Source: Methanotrichaceae archaeon (lineage in GTDB: Archaea > Halobacteriota > Methanosarcinia > Methanotrichales > Methanotrichaceae). From it: DNA of 64,000 nt. Below the pieces are notes generated by a model. That model searched no databases. It worked only from the letters and a program-made list of their open reading frames with translations, and was not told the DNA's origin. The stretch is from assembly GCA_013178225.1 (NCBI GenBank), contig JABLXE010000003.1:248001-312000 (forward strand), written 5' to 3'. Positions 42,127 through 50,793 of the stretch are shown here, piece by piece (positions within the stretch are counted from its first letter, which is position 1; each line of letters opens with the position of its first letter). A program made the translations under genes and the position numbers.

Positions 42127-42807
42127 CTAGAGACCTGGGTATACGGTTAGTCCTTTGGAAGATATATCTAATGCATATTTGCCCAGATGATGAGCGGTCC
42201 CGCTCATCTTCAGGACTTCTATCGACCGCCTGCGAAGCAGGTTGACCTCGGCGTTCTGGAGCAGGATAATCCCATCAGCCACCTGGGCAATCTCCACCGG
42301 GTAGGGCCTTTCCGGGATAGAGTCGCCTGTGACCAGGGCTACGGCTTTGTAGTCTTTTATCAGATGGGATAGCCTCAAGAGAAAGCGCCTGTAGTTTTCG
42401 GAGAACAGGTCCAACAAGACCGAGAGGCAGTCTATCACCACCCTTCTCGGACGATGCCTTTCCATTTCCAGTTCAATGATCTTTAGAACCTCATCAGAGT
42501 TTGTCGGCTGCTCCAGAACAACTTCCAGGTCTGAGAATACGATGTCCTTTCCAAAGTACTTGCTGTCGGCGAAATCGTAGGTGGCGATGAACTTTAAGAC
42601 GCATTCAGGTGACCCGCCAAGAGTCAGGAAGCAGAGCCCGCGCTCGCCGAGCTGTGCACCTTTGAATAGGAACTGGCTGCAGAAAGTGGTCTTTCCGGAG
42701 CCCACATCCCCTGCCACCAGGATCAGAGATGGGACCGGCAGCCCTCCTTCGAGCATCTCGTCCAGACCCGGAATTCCGATTGGAGCTCTATCTATCAAGC
42801 AGATCAT
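42127..42807 (-). CDS. KaiC/RadA-like RecA-superfamily ATPase
   Basis: This 226-residue single-domain ATPase has the GvpD/KaiC/Rad55-like archaeal form: RAPIGIPGLDEMLEGGLPVP at the start, Walker A AGDVGSGKTTFCSQFLFKG near residue 32, and Walker B RRVVIDCLSVLL near residue 120. A C-terminal segment (RRRSIEVLKMSGTAHHLGKY) matches the KaiC pattern RRxLxVLKMRGTxH. The KaiC phosphorylation-site pair is not obvious. As first gene of the operon with the small membrane protein and the SSS-STAC-DUF835 sensor, it is probably the soluble output or regulatory ATPase of that system. This is inference from context. Confidence 0.88.
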   Translation of the reverse strand: MICLIDRAPIGIPGLDEMLEGGLPVPSLILVAGDVGSGKTTFCSQFLFKGAQLGERGLCFLTLGGSPECVLKFIATYDFADSKYFGKDIVFSDLEVVLEQPTNSDEVLKIIELEMERHRPRRVVIDCLSVLLDLFSENYRRFLLRLSHLIKDYKAVALVTGDSIPERPYPVEIAQVADGIILLQNAEVNLLRRRSIEVLKMSGTAHHLGKYALDISSKGLTVYPGL

Positions 42808-43084
42808 TCGTCCTTATTATATGTTTGATTTCGTATTGCAGCGAGGATCCTCAATGAGATCACCAGCAACGCAAACGACCTAATGCCATGTATCTTAGAT
42901 ATATGCACTGGAGACATAATAAAACTATATGCTATCACGCCGAAAAGTTCCTTCATCTTTGTGTCCGATTTGGTTGACATCTTGTTGGGGCGTATGTAAG
43001 GGAATATTCCGAGACTCGGATACGATCGCCGTCCTTCCAGACTGCTTTTATATTAGAAGTCCATTCTGTGGCAGGTGATTCGGG

Positions 43085-44389
43085 TTGATTCTCAGGACTC
43101 ATTACACAGGTGACGTAACTCCGGAAATAGACGGCACAGAGGTGACGCTTGCCGGCTTTGCGCACGAGATTCGCAACCTGGGAGGAATCGCCTTTCTGGT
43201 CCTCCGGGACCGCAAGGGCTTCGCCCAGATAACCCTGGTAAAAAAGCTGGTGGACAAAGCCACCTTCAAGAAAGTAGCCGGCATCAGCCGGGAGAGCGTA
43301 GTTCAGGTCAGAGGAATGGTGAAGGCGGAGGCCAAGGCTCCGGGAGGCTTCGAGATACTTCCGACCGAGGTGCAGGTTCTGAATGCCGCCGAGGTCCCCC
43401 TGCCCATGGACCCCACCGAAAAGGTGGAATGCGAGCTTGATACCCGCCTGGACTCGCGCTTCATGGACATCCGCCGGCCCTGCGTGCTGGCGGCATTTGA
43501 GATCGAGAGCGCGGTTCTTCGTGTCCTGCGGGATTACTTCTACCGCCAGGGAATCACCGAGGTCTTCACGCCCAAGATCGTGGCAGCGGCCACCGAGGGC
43601 GGCACCGATCTATTTCCCATAAGCTACTTCGAGAGAGAGGCTTTCCTGAACCAGAGCCCCCAGCTCTACAAGCAGATGCTCATGGGCGCTGGGATGGACC
43701 GCGTCTTCGAGATCGGCCCCATCTTCCGGGCAGAGGAGCACGATACCCGCCGCCACCTGAACGAGGCAATCTCCATTGACATCGAAGTGAGCTTTGCCGA
43801 CGACAAGGATGTAATGGACATCCTGGAGGGAGCTGTGGTCTCCGCCTACCAGTACGTGGCCGAGAACTGCTCGCGACAGCTGGCAGCGCTCAACCTCGAT
43901 TTTCAGGTTCCGAAGGCTCCGTTTAAAAGGATCACCTACACCGAGGCCCTGGAGCTGGCCAAGGAGGGCCGCAACGTGCCCATGCAGTGGGGAGACGATC
44001 TGGATACCGAGACCGAGAGGTTCCTGGGCGAGACCATCGGCGAGCATTATTTCCTGACCGACTGGCCATCATCCATCAAGCCCTACTACACTCTGCCCTA
44101 CGAGGACCGTCCCGAGATATGCCGGGGATTCGACCTCATGCACCCCAGGATGGAGCTGGCCAGCGGAGCACAGAGAGTCCACGACCATGCCATGCTGGTC
44201 GAGAGGATCAGAGGAAAAGGCCTGGACCCCTCAGGCTTCGAGTTCTACCTGAAGGCCTTCCGCTACGGCATGCCCCCGCACGCCGGCTGGGGACTCGGAC
44301 TCTCCCGTCTGATCATGACCATGCTCAAACTGGAGAACATCCGGGATGCAGTGATATTTCCGAGAGACCGGAGAAGGCTGGTTCCCTGA
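43085..44389 (+). CDS. aspS: Aspartyl-tRNA synthetase, archaeal type (probably nondiscriminating)
   Basis: This 434-residue class IIb synthetase has an N-terminal OB-fold anticodon domain ([20 protein letters not shown], then [13 protein letters not shown]). The catalytic core contains motif 2 [28 protein letters not shown], and motif 3 [14 protein letters not shown]. The compact archaeal form often also charges tRNA-Asn; no asparaginyl-tRNA synthetase is visible here to test that. The start is TTG 43085, preceded by AGGTGA. There is no in-frame ATG at the conserved N-terminus, so the TTG start is well supported. Confidence 0.96.
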   Translation: MILRTHYTGDVTPEIDGTEVTLAGFAHEIRNLGGIAFLVLRDRKGFAQITLVKKLVDKATFKKVAGISRESVVQVRGMVKAEAKAPGGFEILPTEVQVLNAAEVPLPMDPTEKVECELDTRLDSRFMDIRRPCVLAAFEIESAVLRVLRDYFYRQGITEVFTPKIVAAATEGGTDLFPISYFEREAFLNQSPQLYKQMLMGAGMDRVFEIGPIFRAEEHDTRRHLNEAISIDIEVSFADDKDVMDILEGAVVSAYQYVAENCSRQLAALNLDFQVPKAPFKRITYTEALELAKEGRNVPMQWGDDLDTETERFLGETIGEHYFLTDWPSSIKPYYTLPYEDRPEICRGFDLMHPRMELASGAQRVHDHAMLVERIRGKGLDPSGFEFYLKAFRYGMPPHAGWGLGLSRLIMTMLKLENIRDAVIFPRDRRRLVP

Positions 44390-44564
44390 GAACCTCCGCA
44401 TCCTTTCCTCCTTTTTCTAGCTTTCCTCTTTCTTATTCTATGCCCCAGGTTTCCAGAATATCGATCCGGCACTTTCGGTAGGCGGATTCTGCTGAGTTCA
44501 TCCTTCTGCGGCGATTTCTGCTCCGAACGAAAGATCTATCTTCCGGATAGAATATTCTGACTCG

Positions 44565-45143
44565 ATGAAAGGTCAAGTGTTTCTGACCATATTGTTTCTT
44601 TTAACCGTATTGAACAACGTGCAGGGCCATGATCTCGAATTTTACCGGCATGCGCTCTGGAGCGACTCCTACCGGGACCGCCAGGACGTGAGCGGCCCTG
44701 GCATAATCGTCGGAAATCTAACCATCTGCCAGGACCAGGAGTTCCTGGAAAGGCTGGCGGATCTCCTCAAGCACTATAAGTTCGAGAAGACCTTCGAAAA
44801 CGATGTCTTCGATTGCTCGGATATGAGCGCCATCACCTGGAACATCCTGGTCAACCGCGGCTACGACGCCAGGATCATGTTAGGGGATACGGGATCAGAC
44901 TTTCATGCCTGGGTGATGGTCCGCGACGGCAGCGCCTGGACGGCAGTGGAGACCGTGCACAACCCGCAAAATGAGGTGGGAAGAGTGGCCGAACCAGATA
45001 ATGTGTGGATTCAGGATTATCCCCAGTACTTCTGTGGATGGATGTTCAACAGCAGCGAGGAGATGAAGATCTTCACCGATGACACCGTTGCGGTGCGCTC
45101 CGACACTCCGATGTCGCTTCTGCCGGTGCGGGCCCTGAACTGA
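44565..45143 (+). CDS. Exported transglutaminase-like protein
   Basis: This 192-residue protein starts with a signal peptide (MKGQVFLTILFLLTVLNNVQ, cleavage near GHD). The middle contains a transglutaminase/NlpC-like triad arrangement: Cys in FDCSDMSAITWNILVNRGYD near residue 87, His in GSDFHAWVMV near residue 114, and an acidic residue in WTAVETVHNP. NSSEEMK and GNLTI are possible glycosylation sites. It therefore looks like a secreted protease, or a noncatalytic transglutaminase-fold protein, acting at the cell surface. Fold assignment is from motif spacing. ATG 44565 lies in an AT-rich leader without a clear ribosome binding site. Confidence 0.7.
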   Translation: MKGQVFLTILFLLTVLNNVQGHDLEFYRHALWSDSYRDRQDVSGPGIIVGNLTICQDQEFLERLADLLKHYKFEKTFENDVFDCSDMSAITWNILVNRGYDARIMLGDTGSDFHAWVMVRDGSAWTAVETVHNPQNEVGRVAEPDNVWIQDYPQYFCGWMFNSSEEMKIFTDDTVAVRSDTPMSLLPVRALN

Positions 45144-45207
45144 GATGCCGGGGCCAGGAGACCAAGAGGGCCGAAACTCTCAAGTTAGGAATCCTCAACC
45201 GTTTACG

Positions 45208-45633
45208 ATGGTCAAAATGGGATACCTGGACGAGATAAAGAAGAGTGGCCGGGAGGCGAATCCGTTCTTCCTGACGATGGGAATTGAGATCGAATCCTTC
45301 GGTGATGGGGAGGCCAGACTCACCATGCCCGTTCGGCCGTCGATTCTCAACGGTCAGGGCTGGATGCAGGGCGGGCTTTACGTGGCTTTGGCCGACGAAG
45401 CCATGGCTTTAGCGCTTTACACCGTTTTGGATGAGGGTGAGCTGATCGCCACCATCTCCGAGAACACATCGTTCCTGCAGGGCGCTCGTGAGGGCCGGGT
45501 GGTGGCTTGTGGAAGAGTGCTCAAGAGAGGGCGGCAGGTGGCCTTCACCGAAGGGAGTGTGAGACTGGATAGCACGACAGGTGATGTGCTGTCTGAATCC
45601 CGGGCCTACTTCACCGTGATGCGGAGAAAATAA
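45208..45633 (+). CDS. PaaI-type hotdog thioesterase
   Basis: This protein of about 141 residues has a hotdog fold. It contains NPFFLTMGIEIESFGDGEAR, the substrate-binding NGQGWMQGGLYVALADEAMA (equivalent to the HGGxxxxLaDxA motif with HG replaced by QG), and a C-terminal region ending in SESRAYFTVMRRK. Family enzymes hydrolyse aromatic or other acyl-CoAs. The partial phenylacetate-CoA ligase-like gene at the left edge is a conceivable partner, but far away. The frame opens 2 bases after the preceding gene; ATG 45208 or 45217 fits the family better than 45145. Confidence 0.82.
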   Translation: MVKMGYLDEIKKSGREANPFFLTMGIEIESFGDGEARLTMPVRPSILNGQGWMQGGLYVALADEAMALALYTVLDEGELIATISENTSFLQGAREGRVVACGRVLKRGRQVAFTEGSVRLDSTTGDVLSESRAYFTVMRRK

Positions 45634-45703
45634 GGACCCTCTCAGTTGACCTTCCCAATTACCGGGGAGGGGCCGTCCTTTCAGCTCTATCAGACGTTTC
45701 AGC

Positions 45704-45910
45704 TCATCCTGCGGGCCGAAAGCCGGTCATTCCCCGGTCTTTCTGCTGAAGCGCCCTCACCATCTCTCCAGCAGCCTCCGCATCCTCCGCCCGGGCCAGT
45801 ATCCTGGCCTTGGCCAGAGTAGTCCTTCTTCCGCAGGGGCAGGTTCTGGTCTTTGCGCCCTCCTGGGCATAAAGATGTCTTCCACAGCGGCAGCGGAAGA
45901 TCAGGTACAT
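45704..45910 (-). CDS. DUF1922 zinc-ribbon-like protein
   Basis: This 68-residue protein has MYLIFRCRCGRHLYAQEGAK then TRTCPCGRRTTL, a four-cysteine metal site characteristic of DUF1922, and a helical tail (EDAEAAGEMVRALQQKD). A methanobacterial homologue (MTH1184) has a solved zinc-binding fold but no known function. It follows the S8e gene on the minus strand (19 bases between), so it is probably translated from the ribosomal protein transcript. Confidence 0.88.
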   Translation of the reverse strand: MYLIFRCRCGRHLYAQEGAKTRTCPCGRRTTLAKARILARAEDAEAAGEMVRALQQKDRGMTGFRPAG

Positions 45911-45929
45911 TTCCTGAAAGAGAAAGAAT

Positions 45930-46313
45930 TTACTGGGGTGGCAGCAGGACTGCGTTGATTACGCCATCCTGGCCGGGGCGGTTGGTGACCATGGCATCCC
46001 CCAGTTCGGTCTTGATAATGGCACCCTTGGTAACGATGTTTCTGCGGGTGTAGTGCAGGTTCGCCTTGTTGCTGGTTACGGTCTCGATCTTGGCCTTCTT
46101 GGTCGTCCCGGTCTTAGGATCGGCAACGGTCGCCAGATTTGCTCTCAGAAGGCGCATTTTGTGATTTCCGCCCAGCGTTTCAATCTGCTTCTTTCGGTTA
46201 TCAGCAATAGTGGTATCGCTGGCTTCCCGACCAGTCTCATACTTGCGCTTGCCACGGGCCAGAATCAGCTTCCCGCCGGTGGATTTCCGTCCATTTTTTC
46301 CTTGCCAACGCAT
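45930..46313 (-). CDS. rps8e: Ribosomal protein S8e
   Basis: This 127-residue small-subunit protein begins MRWQGKNGRKSTGGKLILAR. It has KRKYETGREASDTTIAD, NRKKQIETLGGNHKMRLLRA and the C-terminal TNRPGQDGVINAVLLPPQ. Archaeal S8e is shorter than the eukaryotic form, as here. The frame continues upstream to 46490, but ATG 46313 matches the family start. Confidence 0.96.
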   Translation of the reverse strand: MRWQGKNGRKSTGGKLILARGKRKYETGREASDTTIADNRKKQIETLGGNHKMRLLRANLATVADPKTGTTKKAKIETVTSNKANLHYTRRNIVTKGAIIKTELGDAMVTNRPGQDGVINAVLLPPQ

Positions 46314-46416
46314 GATACTATTCTCCAGACCGGGTACCTTCTTAAAAGCTCGATATTTAATGGTTGTGGTAAACGCAAATCTTCCCTCAGCTTGCGGACA
46401 AAGGATTGCTCTTAGC

Positions 46417-47979
46417 CTAGCACAGCCTCTTCGCCATGTAAGGGCCACATCGCTCGTATCCCAGCCGCCGGTAGTATTCCCGCGCTCCAATCCCGCTGGT
46501 TACCTGAAGGCAGTCATAGCCCCGGCTCTTGGCCAGGTCTTCAGCAGCATAAAGCAGCCTGGACCCAAAGCCCCGGTGCTGCCAGCCATCTTTTTTCGTT
46601 CCCAGAGGCACCAGCGGCCCGTAGACATGAAGCTCCCGGATCCGTGCCTGCCCTGCCAGTCGCAGCCGCAAAAAGCCGATCAACGTCTGGTCGCCTCTCT
46701 CGAAGGACAGGAAGTGCTCTTCTCCTCCACAGGCCCCGTAAACCTCGTCCCGCAGCTCCGCCTCGCCTTCTACGACCCCCTTGAGCCCCGCCTCCCGGCA
46801 GCGAATGCAGCGACACCTGCCTCCCCGGTCCTGAAGCCTGCGAAGAGCAAGCTGCCGGAGATTGGATTTCTTGACTCCAGCAACGATCAGCTGGGAGGGA
46901 ATGTCCCTCTGCACCCGCTGCAGCCGGACGTAAACGGGCAGCAGCTCTTTTACTCTGGAGACCAGCAGAGCAGCGTCATCGTCCTCTAAGGGATGGTACT
47001 TCCCCCGCCGGTACCAGCGGTAAAGCTCGGTTCCCTCGATCACCAGGGTGGGGTAGATCTTGAGATAGTCAGGCCTAAAGCGCGGGTCCGAAAACAGCTT
47101 CCGGAACATCTCCAGATCCGTCTCAGGAGAGGAGCCGGGAAGCCCGGGCATCATGTGAAATCCAACTTTTAATCCCGCGTCGCGCAAGAGGCGGTTGGCT
47201 CTGACCGTGTCCCCGACGCTATGGCCCCTGCGGACGCCCTGCAAAATCTCATCGCTGAGGCTCTGCACCCCCAGCTCGACCTTGGTGGCCCCTAGAGATA
47301 GCATTACCTCAAGCTGCTCTTCCCGGCACCAGTCCGGCCGGGTCTCGAAGGTGGTGCCGATGTTTCTCACCGCGGCCCTCTCGTTGGTGCGGGCCGCCTC
47401 CTCAAAGGTCTGAAAGGCAAAAGAGGGCGAGCGTGAGACCGACGCAGGAAAGTCGTTCATGGCCTGCAGGCATCGTTTGATAAACCAGGCCTGGTAGCCC
47501 AGAGGCCTGGAGGTCATGGTCCCGCCCATGATTATCAGCTCGGCCTTGTCCAGGGGGTGGCCGATCTCCTGCAGCTGGTGCAGCCTGGCCGCGACCTGAT
47601 CGTAAGGATCGTAAGCGTGCTGGGCCGCTCTCATAGCCGCAGGCTCCCGGCCGGTATAGCTTTGTGGTGACTGTACCTCGCGGGCCGCGCCTCCGGGACA
47701 GGGAACGCATACCCCGTGAGGGCAACGGGCCGGTGAGGTCATGGCTGCTATCACCGCCACTCCGGAGAGGGTGCGAGTGGGCTTTCGCACCAGCATCTTC
47801 AGACGATCGCGCTCTTCCGGCCCCGCCTGGGCCAGTATATCAGCGTTGCTGGGAAGGCTGGACAGTCCGCATTCCCTGGCCAGGGCCTTCTTTCCCGCCT
47901 CCAGATCGGCATCGGTCGAAATTTCGCCGCTGAGCACGGCCTCAACTATAGCCCGCAGCCCGGATTTCACGCGATCCAA
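46417..47979 (-). CDS. elp3: Elp3, tRNA uridine(34) acetyltransferase (radical SAM and GNAT)
   Basis: This 520-residue enzyme modifies the wobble uridine towards cm5U. The radical SAM cluster motif is CPHGVCVPCPGG near residue 86. Elp3-specific segments include SPQSYTGREPAAMRAAQHAY, IIMGGTMTSRP, VELGVQSLSDEILQGVRRGH and the zinc-binding CRCIRCREAG. The C-terminal acetyltransferase domain contains GTKKDGWQHRGFGSRLL (acetyl-CoA loop) and GYDCLQVTSGIGAREYYRRL. Archaeal Elp3 acts without the eukaryotic Elongator partners. It overlaps the upstream nitroreductase gene by 13 bases. Confidence 0.96.
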   Translation of the reverse strand: MDRVKSGLRAIVEAVLSGEISTDADLEAGKKALARECGLSSLPSNADILAQAGPEERDRLKMLVRKPTRTLSGVAVIAAMTSPARCPHGVCVPCPGGAAREVQSPQSYTGREPAAMRAAQHAYDPYDQVAARLHQLQEIGHPLDKAELIIMGGTMTSRPLGYQAWFIKRCLQAMNDFPASVSRSPSFAFQTFEEAARTNERAAVRNIGTTFETRPDWCREEQLEVMLSLGATKVELGVQSLSDEILQGVRRGHSVGDTVRANRLLRDAGLKVGFHMMPGLPGSSPETDLEMFRKLFSDPRFRPDYLKIYPTLVIEGTELYRWYRRGKYHPLEDDDAALLVSRVKELLPVYVRLQRVQRDIPSQLIVAGVKKSNLRQLALRRLQDRGGRCRCIRCREAGLKGVVEGEAELRDEVYGACGGEEHFLSFERGDQTLIGFLRLRLAGQARIRELHVYGPLVPLGTKKDGWQHRGFGSRLLYAAEDLAKSRGYDCLQVTSGIGAREYYRRLGYERCGPYMAKRLC

Positions 47980-48500
47980 CGCACCATCTCGCCAAGGTCT
48001 CTCTGAGCCGGCGGGAGGGGAGATTCTGCCGGCCAGCCCAGGGATATTATGGCCACCGGCAGAACCCGGATCTCCAGGTCCAGAGCCTCGCGGACGATCT
48101 GGTCGTCAAAGGCCCCCGTCCAGCAGGCTCCCAGGCCCTGGTTGTGGGCGGCAAGAAGAAGGCACATGGTCGCCGCTGCTGCATCCTGAATGGAGAAGAG
48201 CGATCCCCGGTCCCCGTACCTCTGCGACGATCGATCCACATCGGCGCACACCACCACCAGCGCTGAAGCGGTCTCCACCTGGCTCTGTCCGTATGCCGCG
48301 ATGGACAGGGCTTTTCGCATCTGGGGGTCGGTTACCACTATGTATCTCCTGGCCCGCAGGTTTCCGGCTGAAGGAGCTGCTTCTGCATTGCGGATCAGGC
48401 TTTGCACCAGCTCTCTTGAGATCCCCTTTTTCTGGTACTGCCGAACCGACCTTCTGCCTCGCAGGACATCCTCGAAGTCCATCAACCAATGCATCGGCAC
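47967..48500 (-). CDS. Nitroreductase family protein
   Basis: This 177-residue FMN-dependent oxidoreductase of the nitroreductase fold has RRSVRQYQKKGISRELVQSL near residue 18, AEAAPSAGNLRARRYIVV near residue 40, AAAATMCLLLAAHNQGLGAC near residue 108, and the C-terminal LPVAIISLGWPAESP. Arg/Ser/Arg at the start and the Asn after SAG bind FMN in relatives. The substrate is unknown. Its stop lies inside the start of elp3 (13 bases), so the two are cotranslated; no functional link to tRNA modification is known. Confidence 0.9.
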   Translation of the reverse strand: MPMHWLMDFEDVLRGRRSVRQYQKKGISRELVQSLIRNAEAAPSAGNLRARRYIVVTDPQMRKALSIAAYGQSQVETASALVVVCADVDRSSQRYGDRGSLFSIQDAAAATMCLLLAAHNQGLGACWTGAFDDQIVREALDLEIRVLPVAIISLGWPAESPLPPAQRDLGEMVRWIA

Positions 48501-48536
48501 TCCGTGAATATGAAATTTTGTCTTCCTCTGGCAGAG

Positions 48537-49487
48537 TCAGGCGTACTCCCTGCAGCACAGCGGGTCCACCCTGCCCAGCTGTCGCAGAAACACGCCATTC
48601 TCGTTCATGATCAGGTAGGTATCTCGCGTCTCCTTCCGGCATCCGGCATTCTCCTCGGCCAGGAAGCAGCCGGTGTTCACGGCCACAGGTCCCCCCGGCC
48701 TTTGATAGAGGTCCGGCCGGTGGGTGTCGCCGTAGACGAAGAGATCGGCCCGTCCGCCGTTCTGCTCGCGGATGAACCTGATTATGGCCTCGTACTGCCG
48801 CTCTATCGGAGTGAATCTAAGAGTCTTGAGAACGCTGGCCTTGAATCTGTAAAAGAAACTGGATACTTTCCACAATCTCTCCTCCAGTTCCACCATCTCG
48901 CCGATGTAGCTGGAGCGATAGATGCTCTCGTAGGCGTAGGTCATCATCATCTCCAGGTCCGAGGGGGACAGATCCTCGCCCGAAAGCCTTCTCAGCTGTT
49001 CTATCAGCTGGATGGAGAAGCTTTCCAGGCCGTCGAGGTGATGGCCGTGTGAGAACATCACCGATCTGCTGCGGCACCGGGTACAGTAGGTCGGATAAAA
49101 CATCTCTATCGACTGGCCGTTGATCCTCTGAGACCACCTCAGGTTGGGCGAGTATATGGAAAACAGGTCGCCTCTGGCTACCCTCTCCAAAAGCTCGTTT
49201 TCCTGATGCATCACCGCCAGATGGTGATCGTGGTTTCCGACCACATATCTCACCCTCAGGTCCAGATCTGAAAGCCTGCGGAAGAAGAAGACGGAGTCGC
49301 GCAATGCCTTCTCCGGCCGGACCCTCCAGAAATCGAAGATGTCTCCCAGGAGCACCACCTCATCACAGCCTCCCCCGAACTTCCATATCTCCCAGATGAG
49401 CTGACCCACGCTATCAGAGTTTGAAAGGGTCGACCTGTCCAGCCCGAAGTGCGTATCAGAAATTACAGCAATGGATACTATGTCCAG
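48537..49487 (-). CDS. Calcineurin-like metallophosphoesterase (start codon unresolved)
   Basis: The protein shows the metallophosphoesterase ligands in order: SIAVISDTHFGLD, VVLLGDIFDFWR, VVGNHDHHLAV, MFSHGHHLDG and DLFVYGDTHRPDL. A CxxC pair (TYCTRCRSR) is an extra. The first canonical start is GTG 49409, but that would remove the essential first motif (DTHFG, about 49457-49443). The frame is open to a stop at 49499-49497 with no ATG, GTG or TTG. CTG 49487 is used here; ATA 49481 or ATT 49472 are alternatives. An ATG at 49500 is out of frame by one base, just before a G5 run (49491-49495), so a one-base error or mutation there is equally likely. Confidence 0.8.
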   Translation of the reverse strand: MDIVSIAVISDTHFGLDRSTLSNSDSVGQLIWEIWKFGGGCDEVVLLGDIFDFWRVRPEKALRDSVFFFRRLSDLDLRVRYVVGNHDHHLAVMHQENELLERVARGDLFSIYSPNLRWSQRINGQSIEMFYPTYCTRCRSRSVMFSHGHHLDGLESFSIQLIEQLRRLSGEDLSPSDLEMMMTYAYESIYRSSYIGEMVELEERLWKVSSFFYRFKASVLKTLRFTPIERQYEAIIRFIREQNGGRADLFVYGDTHRPDLYQRPGGPVAVNTGCFLAEENAGCRKETRDTYLIMNENGVFLRQLGRVDPLCCREYA

Positions 49488-49640
49488 AAACCCCCTTCAT
49501 GCTCCGGAGGTGAGCTATGACTTTTATTATTTATAAATATTATGAGGCGCTCTGGGATTTCCGTAAATTTAAGACTTATGGATTTCAAGCCATCCCAAGC
49601 AAAAGGCAAAAATAGCTGCCCGGGCAGGTTTTGGGTGATC

Positions 49641-50513
49641 ATGATAAACATCGCCATTCCCAAGGGCAGCTTGCTCAACCAGACCCTGCAGCTGTTTGAG
49701 CAGGCCGGCCTGGAGATTCGCAGAACCGAGCGAGAGTACAACGCCCGGGTCAATGATCCCCGCATCGGCAAGATCAAGATCCTGCGTCCTCAGGAGATAC
49801 CCACCTACGTCGCCAAGGGCTACTTCGATCTGGGCATATCCGGAACGGATTGGATCATGGAGTCAGGGGCAGTCGTGGCTACGGTTACCGAGCTGAACTA
49901 CGGGAAGCAGGGACCGGGGAAGGTAAAGCTGGTAGTGGCCGTTCCCGAGGACCACGGCTATAAAAACGCGAGGGACATCCCGCCCGGAAGCAGAGTGGCA
50001 ACCGAGTACCCCAACCTGACCACCTCCTTCTTCCAGGGGCTGGGGATACCGGTGGAGATTCAATTCTCCTACGGTGCAACCGAAGCCAAGGTGCCGGAGC
50101 TGACCGACGTGGTCGTGGATCTGACCGAGACCGGATCCACTCTCAGGAAGAACGGGCTAAAGATCATAGACGTGATGCTGGAGTCCACCTCAGAGCTCAT
50201 CGCCAACAAGAAGAGCTGGGCCGACCCCGAGAAGCGGGAGGACATCCTGGCGGTGGAAACTCTCCTGTCCGCGGTCATCAGGGCACGCGAACGGGTGCTG
50301 CTGGACATGAACGTCCCCGAGGACCGGATAGATGAGGTGATATCAATTCTTCCGTCCATGAAGAATCCCACCATCTCCAAGCTCTGGAACTCGGGCTATT
50401 ACGCAGTCGAGACGGTGGTGGACAGGTCACAGGTAAACCTGCTGATCCCAAGGCTCAAGAAGGCGGGAGCTGAGGACATACTGGAGCTGGCCATCTCCAA
50501 GATCGTGCCCTGA
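49641..50513 (+). CDS. hisG: ATP phosphoribosyltransferase, long form
   Basis: HisG condenses ATP with PRPP in the first step of histidine synthesis. The 290-residue length marks the HisG-long type, with a C-terminal ACT-like regulatory domain (about 215-290, ending ELAISKIVP) that normally binds histidine for feedback inhibition. Motifs include INIAIPKGSLLNQTLQLF, LGISGTDWIMESGA, the PRPP loop VVDLTETGSTLRKNGLK, and the ACT region NPTISKLWNSGYYAVETV. ATG 49641 follows GGTGATC and matches the family start; the longer frame upstream does not. No other his gene is adjacent. Confidence 0.96.
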   Translation: MINIAIPKGSLLNQTLQLFEQAGLEIRRTEREYNARVNDPRIGKIKILRPQEIPTYVAKGYFDLGISGTDWIMESGAVVATVTELNYGKQGPGKVKLVVAVPEDHGYKNARDIPPGSRVATEYPNLTTSFFQGLGIPVEIQFSYGATEAKVPELTDVVVDLTETGSTLRKNGLKIIDVMLESTSELIANKKSWADPEKREDILAVETLLSAVIRARERVLLDMNVPEDRIDEVISILPSMKNPTISKLWNSGYYAVETVVDRSQVNLLIPRLKKAGAEDILELAISKIVP

Positions 50514-50536
50514 GAGCTAAAGAAAGCGCGCAAATT

Positions 50537-50570
50537 CCGCTCCTGAGGGGCGGCCCTTGGGATTTTTTTT
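50537..50570 (+). terminator. Terminator after hisG
   Basis: CCGCTCC (50537-50543) pairs with GGGGCGG (50547-50553, one G-U pair) around a 3-base loop, followed after 9 bases by a run of eight T (50563-50570). Confidence 0.6.
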
Positions 50571-50659
50571 CTATAAAAGTAACGTTTAGAGGACGGGAGA
50601 TTTTAGAAATTAGATTTGAGCAGAGGACGTTTGCTCGAAAAACCGCGACTAAATTTTAG

Positions 50660-50734
50660 CGGGCGTGGGGGGATTCGAACCCCCGATCTTCAGCTTAGGA
50701 GGCTGTCGCCTTATCCTGGCTGGGCCACACGCCC
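50660..50734 (-). tRNA. tRNA-Arg (CCT)
   Basis: A 75-nt cloverleaf. The acceptor GGGCGTG pairs with CACGCCC, the D arm starts GCCC, and the anticodon arm ACAGC-CTCCTAA-GCTGA gives anticodon CCT. The T arm is GGGGG-TTCGAAT-CCCCC, with discriminator G. CCA is not encoded. The first pair of the anticodon stem (A-A) is a mismatch. An AT-rich upstream element (TTGATATACG on the minus strand, about 50768-50777) may be its promoter. Confidence 0.96.
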
Positions 50735-50793
50735 ATTATTGAAGCCTCTCCCGCGTCTGCCAATCACGTATATCAATCTTTCCGGGGAAGGCC

